64,000 nucleotides of DNA from Eutrigla gurnardus (Eukaryota > Chordata > Actinopteri > Perciformes > Triglidae), in the NCBI GenBank assembly GCA_963514095.1, contig OY741267.1:10705120-10769119 (forward strand), written 5' to 3'. How positions within the stretch are numbered: position 1 is the first letter of the stretch; every line of letters starts with the position of its first letter. The translations under genes were made by a program, and so were the position numbers. A model generated the notes under the pieces. The model was not told where the DNA came from. It saw nothing but the letters and a program-made list of their open reading frames with translations, and made no database searches. Positions 10,721-22,460 of this stretch are shown piece by piece.

Positions 10721-11878
10721 TCTGTCAAAAAGGCAGAATGAGAGAATATAAAGACGGTTATGGCCAGATCATATGCGATACATCCGTCTAAGTTGTCCAT
10801 CCATGTTGTTATAATGATGTCAAAAGAGCCAATTAACTAACTAAACAGGAGATTGGGTGGAGATTTTTCAATGGAGATTTTTCAAAGTGTTTACATCATG
10901 GTTTACCAAAAACGTCTGAATGTTTGGATTTAGTTTCCAAATCATATGACCTGCCCTGCTAATGCTAATGCAAAATCGTAATATATGTCTGTGGTTGATT
11001 TGCACTGTTAGCCTTTGCTGTAATTTTTTTTACAGTTAATTACCATAAAATTACCAATAACCCTACTGTCAATGTCCCCAAAGCCTCCTGAAAGTCTCCT
11101 CAAAGACTGATGGAGGGAGTCGGGCAGAGGGAGGGAGAGGTTGATAATTACTTGCAGTCAAGCTTGTCTCCAACTCCCTGTGATTACCGAAGGCTGAATG
11201 TTAATCTTAACCACTTACCAACAAATGATGACGCAGCAAACTCTTTCAACCTGGGCAGGGCAAGACAAGCCCGGTTATTACTATTAAGCTCTTATGAAGA
11301 GACATAGATAGCATACTACAATATAGGACTGTTCTTTATGATCCGCTTTTTAGGTTGACTTGTAAAGACATTTTTCTTAACGGGTGAGAGCTTATCTGAA
11401 ATGTGTCTAGTTTTAAAATGGGAGCTACAGTCCAGTAGTAGTCAACACATTTTAATAGCATCATGAGAATCCAGCTGCCGTGTCATGTAAATAATAATAT
11501 ATCCGTGTCTATTATCAACGGCAGACATTAAAGCAATTAACAATGAGCAACCATGGAAGCATTGGGCTAAGTGTCACCAGTAAACACGTTCACTTATTAA
11601 TCCGAAACACTCACGGCTCTAAAACGTTTGTGATCCTGTCAGAATTCTGAACTTGAGTCACTATCGGTTGTGACAAGCTAACATGCTACAACCAAACATT
11701 TAGATGCTGGTAATTCAATCTCTAAATCTCGCTAACTCGTTTGGATGGCTGGAGGAAAACTCCCCCTCCGTTGCCCAAAGGCACACACATATTTTTGATG
11801 AAGCTGTAAAAGGGTCCATAGACTTCAGTGGCGTGAGATTGTTAACCTGTGTAATGTACTCGGGTTTACTCTGGCATT

Positions 11879-12147
11879 AACACCGCTTTTGTTTACACAG
11901 TGCATTAAACTTATTACAAACGATTTGTCTATATATTCTTCCATTTTCACAGGCTTAATTATAGATTTTGTAGAACTCACATGAAAATCTGTGATTTAAG
12001 TCTTTTTTAAGGTTAAATGAGATTGCAATGACCTATATTTTTATTGTTGGGACTAGAACACCACTTTTGTTTATACAGTGCATTTAAACTTATTACAAAT
12101 GATTCTGATTTATTTATATATTCTTTAATTTTCACAGGCTTAATCAG
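11879..12147. repeat. Tandem duplication, first copy complete and second copy split
   Basis: Block A (AACACCGCTTTTGTTTACAC to TTCACAGGCTTAAT) plus block B (TTTTGTAGAACTCACATG to TTATTGTTGGGACTAG) occupy 11,879-12,056. A second block A follows at 12,057-12,147. The second block B does not follow directly but is found at 13,040-13,148. Confidence 0.75.
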
Positions 12148-13039
12148 AAAGAAAATCAGCCTTATTTACACTTTTATATATTATATATATAATTTACACA
12201 TGTACTATTTATATTTTCTAACTGTTGAGTTGCATTACAGGAAGTGCAGTAGTATTTTAGGGGTTGGCCCATACAAGGGACTAATTGTCACATACATATG
12301 CTAAAACTGGTCCGTTTTTTTTATCTGCCTTGTTATTCCACCAATATTACAGTACAACACCATCACTAAATTGCTGCTGTAAGCCTTTGAGGAGTAAATT
12401 ATGGTATTTTTAAGGAGTTTTTGTCCCATGCTATAATGTAAATAATAATAGAGATACCAATCATTACAACTATATATCAAAATGAAAAGCAAAATACATC
12501 CCTGCTTGTATTATTTTCCCTTTCCGATCATGTGATCGCCTCCTGTCATTTCAACGTTGTGGTCCCACATTGCTTTGCCTCACAGATTACACAGATTATT
12601 CAGTTTTATTTGTTCATCTTATTATTATTTTAGCTTTACAAGTTTGTTTTGCTGCGATAGGAAGTAAAAAACCTGTAATAACAGAGGGTATGTGATAATG
12701 TGAGCAGCCTGTGCTTGTTTTTCATTTGCAGCTACACCTTTTGATTATCGTTCTGAAGATGCCTCAAAACATCAGAGTCAAGTTCAAAAGCAACTTTGAA
12801 GCGTTTGGTTCTGGTGATGTGGGGAAACGAGTCATGACAGACAAACCACAGTCAGCACCATTAATTATACTCTAGTCTACTGCATCAACTGCTACTGTTG
12901 GCTCAGTATGATAATGCTGGATTATCATTTTTAACTAGTAGGTTGCATACAATCTGTTTCCTCATGAACTTCTCCACAACTCCAGTTGAATTTGATTTCA
13001 TTAAATTAATGTGCTTATTTTGTTCCTCTGGATATATTA
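12148..13039. other. AT-rich DNA separating the halves of the second duplication copy
   Basis: About 890 bp that interrupt the second copy of the A-B duplication. The short open frames 12,044-12,304 and 12,301-12,492 look like chance frames in AT-rich DNA. I see no convincing terminal inverted repeat or target duplication, so calling it an insertion is inference. Confidence 0.45.
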
Positions 13040-13148
13040 TAGTCTATTTGTAGAACACGAAAATCTGTGATTTAATGGGGTTTTTTTAAGGTTAAACAAG
13101 ATTGCAATGACCGTTTACCTATATTTTTTATTGTTAGGACGAGAACAA
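13040..13148. repeat. Displaced block B of the duplication
   Basis: TTTGTAGAACACGAAAATCT, TTTTTTTAAGGTTAAACAAG and ATTGCAATGACC match 11,960-12,058 in the same order and orientation. Confidence 0.7.
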
Positions 13149-13479
13149 ATGAAGGACTATTGCAGTTACAAATAGCATGAAAGCTTTATCCATTTCTGCT
13201 TTTTTTCGTTGAATATGTTGATTTTGTTCACCATGTGATTAAATGAGCTGATTGAGCCACAGTAAAGTCTACCAGGGGTGTAAATGTAAAGGATCCAGTG
13301 GTCCTGGGACCGGTAGACAGCAGAACATCCGACAACGAGAACAAGAGGCTGAATCACACTCTGTGTTTCAAAGCAGAATTCACAATTATTAATATTAACC
13401 TCATTTCCATTTGCTATGTAAATCCTGTTTTTTATTTTGTGTGCATGTGCTTCATAGCTGGTAACTTTCCATTTTTCTG

Positions 13480-13625
13480 GTTCAGAGCAAGGTAAATCTG
13501 TGTGCTGTCTGCGTAAAAGTGGAATGAAATGCTTTTTTATCGAATGATGCTCAGGGAAGCATATAAAATGAATGGGCCCAAGACTATAACCCTGAGGTAC
13601 TCCACTATTTCCTCAGGGTTCCACA
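13480..13625. repeat. Possible relic of an unnamed teleost dispersed repeat
   Basis: The word order GCTGTCTGCGTAAAAGTGG, GATGCTCAGGGAAGCATATA, AATGGGCCCAAGACTATAAC, CCCTGAGGTACTCCAC resembles a degenerate dispersed fish sequence I have seen before. I cannot name the family. Only short, broken frames are present. Confidence 0.35.
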
Positions 13626-13636
13626 GGAGATGTAAT

Positions 13637-14201
13637 CAGGGTTGGGAGGGTTACTAAAATCTATTCCGATTACCTGTTACAACATGTATTCAGTAACCTA
13701 ATCCAAGTATCATAATATTAAAGTAATGTAACTTGACAACTTTCCGTTTTACCGATACCAAATATGCATAAGCATTTAGGGTTAATAATTCCTGAGCTAT
13801 TCCTTCCTTTTTCATGACAATAGTGGTATTTAGCTATGAAATTTGTTAACGACATGCTATTCACACTAAACTGTACATTTTCCCTTAAATTTGATGTTGA
13901 GTCTTTGGAGTTACTGTATTTTCAGCGCCGGAAGGCATGTTCTGCACGGTGAGGTTGTTTCCTTTTTCAGCTTTGAAGACAAAATATTGTCCATATTTCC
14001 AGCCAAAGAAAGCATTCTTTGATTGATTCTTTGATTTCACTCCAGACTCGTGCTCTCGTGAAGTCTTGTAAGTGCATGCACATGAGACGTGTGGTGCACA
14101 ATAAAAACACTGACTTACAAAACATCATAACATATATTTTCATTTTTTTTGTTTTGTTTTTTGTATCCTAATTCCATGTATTCTGTTACTCCCAAAGCCT
14201 G
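13637..14201. mobile_element. hAT-like MITE with 8-bp target duplication
   Basis: The left end CAGGGTTGGGAGGGTTAC pairs with the complement of the right end, CAGGCTTTGGGAGTAAC. The flanks GATGTAAT (13,629-13,636) and GATGTGAC (14,202-14,209) agree at six of eight bases. The subterminal text about dissimilar TTAC/GTAATC words is typical of this fish repeat. About 565 bp, no transposase. Confidence 0.65.
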
Positions 14202-14209
14202 GATGTGAC

Positions 14210-15979
14210 AGAACTGTTTACACAATATAAATTAAAAACATGGTAGGGTAACGTTCTAAACTGCAAAGGTCAGCACATAATAACGCACCTCTCCTTGGCT
14301 TAACACCACTGTCAGTGAACGAGGCTCCCTGCAGTTTGTGTGAACTGACCCTTCCAAGCCTTGTTGGCGCTATACGTGCCTCATGCTGTCAGGTTTAGCT
14401 CTGGATGTGAGCAAGCAGAGAGGGACGTGGGACCTGGAGGTTCACTTATAGTTCATAAGCAGCTCTCCACAGTGAGAAGATGCAGGATTTATCAGCAGCT
14501 CTGAGCAGAGGTCAGGCAAGGCTGGATCAGTCAGGTCACTGTGTCTTCCAGAACAAACTGACCTCTCCCTAATCTCCACATACTTCCTGCTGGAGGGGAG
14601 GGGGCTGCAGCTAGCAGCTCCTCACCCTGGGAATCCCTCCAGCAGCTGAGATGTTGATAAGAAACTGCTAAATCACGTTGACACTAACAGCAACACCAAC
14701 AGAGGATGCATGTTGATTTAGTAAAAGGAGCTAATTAAATCCTCATCGTGAAACTGTCTTTAAAGTTAGTAATTTGACATCCATCAATGTGCAATTTTCG
14801 GCACTGCTTAGATGTAGAGAAGACCATCAGCTAATCTATCAACCATCAAATCAAATTCCTCCCAACGTGATGTCCCGCCTCCTATCCTGTTTCACTCGGA
14901 AATACAGAAGATAAATATTATTGAAATGCCGTTTCAGCTGGAATTTAAATAGAATAACTCACAGTGACAGCACTCAAAGTGTTGGATGTTTAGATAATGT
15001 CTGAGTCTGATTTGTTTCTTTCCTGCCACACAGTAATAACCTCATACTGAATGTCAAAGCTGAAATGTAGAAAGTCTCTCTACCAGCACCTTTACACTAC
15101 ACACTAAAGCTGGAGGAACTAGTTAAGCAATCTCACTGGTTTACCTGGACGCTCTTGTTTAGTACATTTCATAGGAACAAATGAAATTCTTTGCAAACAC
15201 TGCCATCTGGCGGCTGAGCGCCATTACTACAAATTACTACCGAAACCAAAGAAGCATGACATTAGGCTACATATTAAATTGTGTGATACATTAAAGTTGA
15301 TACCTTATTCTGGTAAAATTCAAAGTGCAACACCAGAAGCTTTAGAGATGAGAGCACTACACTGTAATGTATAATTGTGTATTTTTTTTATATTTTATAT
15401 TCCTATAGGCTGGATCTGTCAGAAAAGATATGTGAATAAGGAAAGGCCAAGTTTGTACGATTATAAGCACTAAAACAATCATCATGTGTTGATGCGTTTT
15501 ACCTTACATGCAGGTGCACGCGCATTCGATTTAAATTTCCAGTTCGGTTGCGTCACGTGCATTAATTTGTGCGTGAATGAAGTCTCCCACAAACCACTTA
15601 CAGCAGCAGTGTGTATCTGCAGTGGAAGGCAGGGGGCGCACGGAGGCAACTGAAATGGAGAGGGACAGAGGATGGAGGAGTATTTCCACTAAAACATGCG
15701 CAGAGAAAATGCACATTGCGATCCAGTGCGCAATAGCAAATCTGAGAAATGATTTGCTAATAATACCAAAGCATCAGGTAGAAGAGACAGACTTTGAGCA
15801 GACAAATATGTATTTGATCTACGTTAATTCCTGTGTGAAAACAGAGCTAATGTGATCAATCCTAGTGGGAATTTTATTTGTATCTATACAACATCGTCTC
15901 ACAAACTCCTACTGGTGCATCATCACGCTTTATGAGATATAAAAAAAAAAAATGAATTAAAAAAAAACAGTAAAACACA
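14210..15979. other. Intergenic DNA upstream of the CpG-rich block
   Basis: No gene recognised. The DNA becomes richer in CpG and GC after about 15,500. A CTCF-like word lies at 15,200-15,213 (listed separately). The open frames at 15,531-15,855 overlap on both strands and show no family features. Confidence 0.45.
15200..15213 (-). promoter_or_regulatory. CTCF-like core motif
   Basis: On the minus strand it reads CCGCCAGATGGCAG, which fits the vertebrate CTCF core closely. It lies about 0.8-1 kb upstream of the presumed basp1 first exon, between two head-to-head genes. It is a single sequence match without binding data. Confidence 0.4.
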
Positions 15980-16207
15980 TTGTCCTCACGAGCAGAATTG
16001 TTCATGGTGTGCTTGCGTGCGTGCACAATCTGCGCGCAGGCGTGTACATGGAGGCGCGTGCGCGCAGGCGGAGGATCGCCGAGCCGAGCCGTACCGTGGA
16101 GCAGGCACAAGCCGCTGGGCGCGCAGGAGAAGCCGCAAAAAATTACAGCAGCCGCTACTTGAAACTGCGAGGAGAGCAGAGGGAGCGTCGGAACTTCGGT
16201 GTGCACG
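15980..16207 (+). other. Possible non-coding first exon, candidate basp1 5'UTR
   Basis: A CpG-dense stretch (for example GGCGCGTGCGCGCAGGCGG near 16,051) ends in TGTGCACG and a good donor, GTAAGA, at 16,208. By position and orientation it is head to head with myo10, as BASP1 is with MYO10 in human. BASP1 there has a non-coding first exon and a long first intron before the single coding exon, which starts MGGKLSKK. I find no such coding start in the window, consistent with that exon lying further right. BASP1 is a myristoylated growth-cone membrane protein. The 5' limit of the exon is unknown. Open frames across it (16,009-16,350 and others) run through the donor and look like chance. The gene identity is inference from synteny, not from sequence. 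Confidence 0.4.
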
Positions 16208-17460
16208 GTAAGAGCCGCCACGTCTGCTTTATTTCCCTCCCTTTCTCCCCAAAAAAAGCGCTTTGGATGCTTTTGGTTATTTTATTTTCATTTTTTTCTC
16301 AGCCCTTTTGTCTTTTTCCCATCTCTCCATGTGGGGAGCTGCATGGATGAATGTAGAAAGGAGACAAAAGATCTGGTAGAGAGGAAAATAAGAAGAATAT
16401 AGAACAAAACGGAGCTGAATTGGAACATTTTGAATTTCCAGAAATTGACACTTCTTCTATCCTCCTTTTTCCAGGCCAAAAAAAAGAGAGAAAAAAAAAA
16501 GAAAAAGCGCACCAGCTTAAAAAGGGGTGTGTACTGTCTGGAGGGAACACGCGCTTCACCCACACATTCTCCTTTTTCTCACTTTAACCGAGAAAAGAAA
16601 ATGCGCTTCGACTGCGCACAGGTGCGTCTTCTCATGCGCTCTTTATCGTTTATTGATTGCCCCAAAAATCGTGTATTATTACATATTATTAACAGGCTGC
16701 TAGGCAACGCAAGGGAGGGGGGGGAGGACGTACCCCCCTCATAATTTACAGCCAGTAAACAGTTCAACATCCAGAAATAAGAAGAGCCCTCTCCGGCTCG
16801 CTCCACCTCTTTGTCTGTGTGGAGGTGTGACACCGTTCGACTGGCTCGCTCACGCGCACACTTTCAGCGTCTCCAACCAAATTATGTCATGATGTAGATG
16901 AATTATTGATCGCATATTTCCGTTGTATTGCACCGAGAATAAGAAGGTGGAGGAAGGGGGAGATGGGGGGAGCGTGTGTGGGATGAGGAGGAGGAGGAGG
17001 GGGGTGATGAAGAACTCGGGCTGTACCTGGATAACCCGCGCTTCACTGTAACACATACATTAAGTTCATCCTTTCACCCCGCGTCCTTCTCTGCTGCATG
17101 ATCGACGTTGGATGGGATTTCTGCAGCGAGTCAAACTTTATTAGCCATCCTCCGTCGGTTCAATGCCTGGTCCTTTGTTTGCCGCGGCACGCATGCGCAC
17201 TGAGAGTAGGGTGTGGATGGGAGAGATGCCACCTTGCCTATCAATAGGATGGAGAGGAGGAGGACGGTGGGTTTCACTTCTCGGTCCGTCGGTTGATAAG
17301 CACAGGGGGGGAAAAAACAACTTGACTGTAGAAATAAAAATGATTTTTGTGTCGGTGTGATTGTGCGTGCGTGCGCGCGCGTGCGTGTGCGTTTAGACGG
17401 CGGCTTGTGTATGAATGGAGCCACGGTGCTGTTTTTTTTTCTCACTGAAACATCACTCGG
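16208..17460 (+). promoter_or_regulatory. CpG-rich promoter-proximal region downstream of the candidate exon
   Basis: CpG stays frequent to about 17,400, interleaved with poly-A/poly-T tracts (near 16,490 and 17,436). There is an NRF1-like word GCATGCGCAC at 17,191-17,200, and alternating GC/GT at 17,363-17,392. A second possible donor, CACAG then GTGCGT, is at 16,617-16,627, so alternative first exons are possible. Overlapping open frames on both strands here have low-complexity composition and no domain. Confidence 0.45.
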
Positions 17461-17469
17461 TACATTGTA

Positions 17470-17570
17470 GTGATGCTGTTTGAGGATTTTCTAATTAGTC
17501 GTTTAATCGATTAGCTGATGTAAAGAAAAGAAATCAACAATGGCGCAGATAATCGATGAATAATTAAGCT
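17470..17570. repeat. Relic of an ATCGATTA-type fish repeat
   Basis: CTAATTAGTCGTTTAATCGA, TTAGCTGATG and ATAATCGATGAATAATTAAG are words of a dispersed fish repeat. Only about 100 bp is recognisable. The next kilobase to 18,618 shows nothing further. Confidence 0.4.
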
Positions 17571-18616
17571 TATTATCAAGCAAACATGCTCCCTGTTTTG
17601 TATCTTTATGAACTGAAGCATTTTCACTATTTATAAATTACCTGTTTGATCAATTATAATAAAACATTGCACAAAACAACCCTGTAGGTGCTCCTACTGA
17701 TGCTGATACTTTCTCATGTTTACCTCCATGACGCTCCTGTTGTGCATCTGCAGAATTCAACATTGACCTCTTCATTGAATTGTTGTATTTTTGTCAGTTT
17801 TCTTCAATTATGTCTCCATCATATGTAATCTTTATGTAATGTGCCCACAGGGACAGGACATGTTTCTGCGAGTGAATGAGTTACTCAAATACTCTGTTGT
17901 AGTACAATGTCTGATGTGCTTGTACTTGAATTGTTTATTTCCACTTGATGATACATTACACTTCTATATATTATAGAATCTTTATTTTACAGCTACAGCT
18001 TATAATTTGCCTGCAAACATTTTACACATAAAACATGATGTACTTGTAAAAAAATGTCCTCTCCGCTGTCACTAGCTGATACATGCAAATACTGTTTACA
18101 CATTCGTCCATCAGAAATACTAATACAATAGTCACACGGACAATGAGCTCATGTCATTTTGATACAACTTGCAGATATTTACTATGAATATGTCTTCCAT
18201 TGTGTGCTTTCACACACTAGTGCTGTCCTAAACAACAACCCCAATATATGTGCTCATATGTTTGAAATGTTTGTGGTATGTCTGCTTTACTCCAACACAG
18301 TCTCACAGCAGGTTTGCGGTATTGTCACAAAATGCAATCAATTGGTTTCAGGGACAAATGAAAAAAAAAATTGGGATTTTTTTTTCGCGATAAAAACATA
18401 AAGGAAACACATCTATGTGGCTATCCAACGGTCAGAGAAAATGGCGTAGTGTTAAATATTGACAGAGTCCGAGTGGCTAAACTTCGGCGTGGTGCGGCCA
18501 TTGACATCCCTATAGCTTATAATCACATGATTTATTCAACTGCCCGTCTGCCACCATCATCTGCTCTGTTCAGCCCACTGATGGGTCGGCATCATCGGTA
18601 CCCGCTGTGTGTGTGG

Positions 18617-18618
<2 letters not shown>

Positions 18619-18662
<44 letters not shown>
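18619..18662. repeat. (GA)n microsatellite
   Basis: About 22 GA units preceded by a short GT run. The RERERE tail of the open frame here is repeat translation. Confidence 0.97.
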
Positions 18663-18665
<3 letters not shown>

Positions 18666-19183
18666 AGGCAATATGAAATTACCACACACCCCTATTTCGG
18701 ACTATTTTGGTGATAAAGCATTGGTTCTTTCAAACAAAGGAAGCTATTAATAATGATGATGTGGGATGTGTGGAGCATTCCGTTTGGCTCAGACGTCGCC
18801 ATGTGGCTGTGACGTTTGATTCCGCACTTGTCACATGTCTTTACCCTCTGTTACATGTTTCCTGTCACCCTAAGACACAGCTGTCTACATAATGCAATCT
18901 TCATCATATTAGAAAAAAAACGATGTTACATCAGTATGTAACTCAGCTCTATGATATTCACTAAAAGGCTGTTGAGGTGTTCACAGCAATGATCTCCCTC
19001 TGAGCCGCCTTAACAGATCACCGTGGTAACGTGGGAGACTGTAATGTGTCCTGTCGCACTGGCTGCTGATTGGCGCTCTTAAATCCAGCCCGTTCATTCA
19101 TCCTGCTGGATGGAGACAAACAGCAACCCGATGAGAAGTTACGACGGTGACTCAGCCATTACCGCCGATGTGGGCTGCTCAAG

Positions 19184-19209
19184 GTGTGTGTGTGTGTGTG
19201 TGTGTGTGT
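19184..19209. repeat. (GT)n microsatellite, short
   Basis: About 13 GT units. The flanks 18,663-19,735 have no recognisable gene or repeat. Confidence 0.9.
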
Positions 19210-19739
19210 CAGAGAGGGGAGCAGAGACAGTTGCTGGCCATCTCTCTCTCTTTGTCACATATACTGTCTGAAGGTCTGAAGCACCAGCAGTGTCGGGTCA
19301 TCGCCCAGTGAGTGACTGACGCCCTAGTTTTTGTGGCGTAGTTGGCCCGAGTTGTCGGCTATCTCGTCAAATTAAAGGTATGTTTAGGTTGACTTAGTAA
19401 CAATTAGGAAAAGAGCATTGTTGACAGTAACTTTAATCACACACAAAACTAAGGAAATATGTGGCAAAATGGGTGTACTTTTAGTTTCACACGAGACACA
19501 AACAGCAGTCTCCTGGGGGAAAGTCCTGTGTTTGTTTGACCCGTCTAATAATGTGCCTAATTTTTTTCATTTAGATGCACAAGCACATCATATAGGGGCA
19601 CCCAGAGTTTACACCTATTATACCTTTACTAAATACTTCCCATACACTGGTCATATCTGAACACATTATGTAAATGACTATAAACAGGAATAAAGGTAAG
19701 AAAATAAAAGATTAAGATAAATGTGTTTTCTTTATTTAA

Positions 19740-20269
19740 CCCTACAACACTAACGTTACAGTTAGTAACACCATCACTAACGTTGGGTATATTTTACCCG
19801 ATATAATATACCTGATAAAAAATACTTCTCAACAAGTACAAGTTATTTCCCCCTATACAATGTCTCATAAAACAAAAAAAAGGTATCATGGGGGACCCTA
19901 TAAAAAGTCTCTAAAATCAAAGAAAAATTTGGGACTCATACCGAAGTCCTTAAAAATTAATATAATGGAGCCAGGGGCTTGTTCTTCGGTCCACCCGTTC
20001 CTGGGACATGTGAGCCCTGTAATTTGTCCCTGCCATGTAAAGTCTACCCAAAAAATATTTTACCCTCTGTCACTAACATTGGGAAAAAATCACCCGAACA
20101 CATGCCTGTAGAAAAAAACAGGGACGTGAGCAGGGAAAGACGCCTACCTTCAGTGACGTCAGTAATCATCCTGAAGCTACAAGGACCCACGCAACTCAGC
20201 AGCAACACAATGGAAATCACATGGCAACAATTGTGTGGGTGAAAATCACCCGACGTTAGTGTTCTAGGG
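19740..20269. mobile_element. piggyBac-like MITE, diverged
   Basis: The left end CCCTACAACACTAACGTT pairs with the complement of the right end, CCCTAGAACACTAACGTC. A TTAA sits immediately before the left end (19,736-19,739). The right flank reads TCTT instead of TTAA, so the target duplication is not intact. Inside, the theme ACTAACGTTGGG with nearby TCACCCGA or TTTACCCGA recurs at about 19,775, 20,075 and (inverted) 20,230. No transposase is visible. About 530 bp. Confidence 0.55.
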
Positions 20270-20273
20270 TCTT

Positions 20274-22285
20274 TACACAAACAAGAAATCACAATAACAA
20301 TGTTGTTGGTTGTTTTGTCATATCTGAGCCACAGAAATTGGACAAGACATTCCTTCTGAAACATATACTATGGCCTGTTTTGATGTGGTGGGCTCTGGCT
20401 CGTAGAAATGGCGATCTGATGTCTTTGACGTCTTGGAATCAAGTTAATATACTGAGTTGGTGGATGGTTTCGGCCTTAAATCTTTTCTTCATACACACTA
20501 GAACTGGCTAAGTTTGTGGACAAGAGGTGATAGGACGGTTAACAATGCTGTCCACATACTTGTGTCAGACAGAAGAGACGAGCTGTCTGTCTTTGTGGTT
20601 CCCTTTCCGCCTAAAAAAAACAAAAACAAATGTCGAGGCTCCAGTGAGTCTTGTGATCAACGGGATCACTTTTATCCATCTTAATTAAACTGCCAGTCTG
20701 CCTGTGATGCAGACGGAGGCTCGTTAACTTACAGCGGCAGAGATGAAGCAGGACAACGGGAGGCTGCAGCTGCTGCTTAACGCACATGCAACTGAATGTG
20801 TTTGAGTGTGTCGAGGAAGGTGGGGAATGGGTGCAGAAGATTGAGTCATCACTGCTGCTGCTACTGTCTGGGCGAAGAAAATGAACAATTTAACACAATG
20901 GGGGTCCTGAAATTCTCTTTAAATGAAACTATACTGCAAATAAGTTGACAGGAGCTCCAGTGCAGTTTTGCTCTAGACGTGACAGGTGATTTCAGGTGAA
21001 GTCCTCAATCAAGTTGATTGTCATCTCATCATTTTAGGAACAAAAATAAGATCTCCACGATTCCACTAGATGCAAGAAATATACAATTCATGTGTTTTCT
21101 TGAAGTCAGCAAGATGAAAACCGATTTTACCTAGCTGAGCTCTCTTTTTGCATTGACTTGAGACAGAAGTGGCAGTTCTTGTGACATCCTGGTCTTATGT
21201 ATGTGTGGATGTATTTTCTTTGGAAGCTGCATAAAATCTGGTCAGTTGACCCAAGTGCTATCTCTAGATTCATTGGCTGAAGCCAATTCATTTTTTTAGG
21301 ATTTAATATACCCAAAACTTCAGATGTGTTTGAGAAGTGGAAATTGGAAATTTCACTGTTTGAAAAAGCAATTATTTGCCAATTAAAATGCGGCTTGTGT
21401 GGTGACAACCATTTAATTTCCATTATTACCTGAATGCATATAGATTTTTTGTTGGTGTTCTGACTTGGTTTTGTCTTAGTGCCAAATATCAACACTGTAC
21501 ATATTCTACATTTATATTATGATCCACTCCACGTGAGCTTTCAGACTAAGAATGCATTTGTGGTTGTCCAACATCCAACATTTGGTCATCTGCAAAGAGT
21601 CGGAGTCAACAACATGTTTCATAGTTAGAAGTTACATGTAGCACAAGCGAACAGTTGTTTTGGATGTTACTGTAGAGTACCATAATTATGAAATGAGTGC
21701 TGCTTAAATATTGCATATTATGAAAAACACGTTTTCACTGGTCTCTACACCTATAAACTGGTCCTCCCTGAGCCTGTCCCTGCCTGTACAACGGGGCTCC
21801 TACAGGCTGTTCAGATTCAGCTCCCGTCATTACGTGATGAAGGGAGTCATTTGCATAAGCCAAACTCCTCTGAGTGCTTATATTCTGTCCCAGCTACAGA
21901 AGAACAGAAGAGACCGTGGTTGCGTTTCACTTTTAATGACAAATTGCCGGCTACGGTTCATGTTAGCTTGTATGCACAGAAAAGGCCTGTTCTCAGTAGA
22001 GCTCATTTGAGCAACTTTTAGACAGCTGAAATTCAGGACCACGGATGGGTTTGGGGCAATGCATATCGAATACAGTGTTGTTGGACCTCTGACAGCTGTG
22101 TAAAATTGAGTAAAAACAGTATAATATGGCACCTTTAATACTTTTATAGAAAAACAACAAAGTCTCATGTCAGTTTGTGAAACCGACATGAAATCATACT
22201 GAGCGACAGGAATCGCCCATTTTTTGTGTTGCTTGATACAACTTGTTTTTCTGTAAGTTGGTACAACATCACACTGCAAAACAAA
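20274..22285. other. Presumed intron, no gene or element seen
   Basis: The open frame at 21,127-21,495 and the opposed frames at 21,711-22,279 have no domain, no codon bias that I can see and no splice context. I treat the block as unique non-coding DNA. Confidence 0.45.
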
Positions 22286-22289
22286 AGTT

Positions 22290-22460
22290 AGCTATAGGAA
22301 AAACATAATGGTTAAGCTCAAAATAACTATGTACATTTGGGTTTAGGCAGCAAAGCCACATAGTTAGGTCAGGAAGGCATCACAGCATCAACACTTGGGC
22401 TCCATTCTTGTGGTCGTAAGTCCTGCGTTGCTGGACCCAACCACCTCCCCAAGTAGTCAT
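22290..22460 (-). repeat. Dispersed repeat family B, copy 1
   Basis: It carries AAATAACTATGTACATTTGG, GGTTTAGGCAGCAAAGCCAC and ATAGTTAGGTC, the complement of words in 42,780-42,900 (TGCCTAAACCTAACTG, TAGTTATTTTAAG). The GTTAGGTTTAGGCAAC theme is a dispersed fish repeat that I cannot name. Confidence 0.55.

Noticed and set aside
16009..16350. 113-codon frame in the CpG-rich block as a coding exon
   Set aside because: It runs through the donor at 16,208 into T-rich intron-like DNA and overlaps two other open frames. GC-rich DNA often leaves such frames open.
16288..16833. Overlapping 80-104 codon frames on both strands
   Set aside because: Low-complexity Phe/Ser or Lys-rich translations of poly-T/poly-A tracts.
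21127..21495. 122-codon minus-strand frame
   Set aside because: No domain, no start context and no splice sites; the composition is that of the surrounding DNA.
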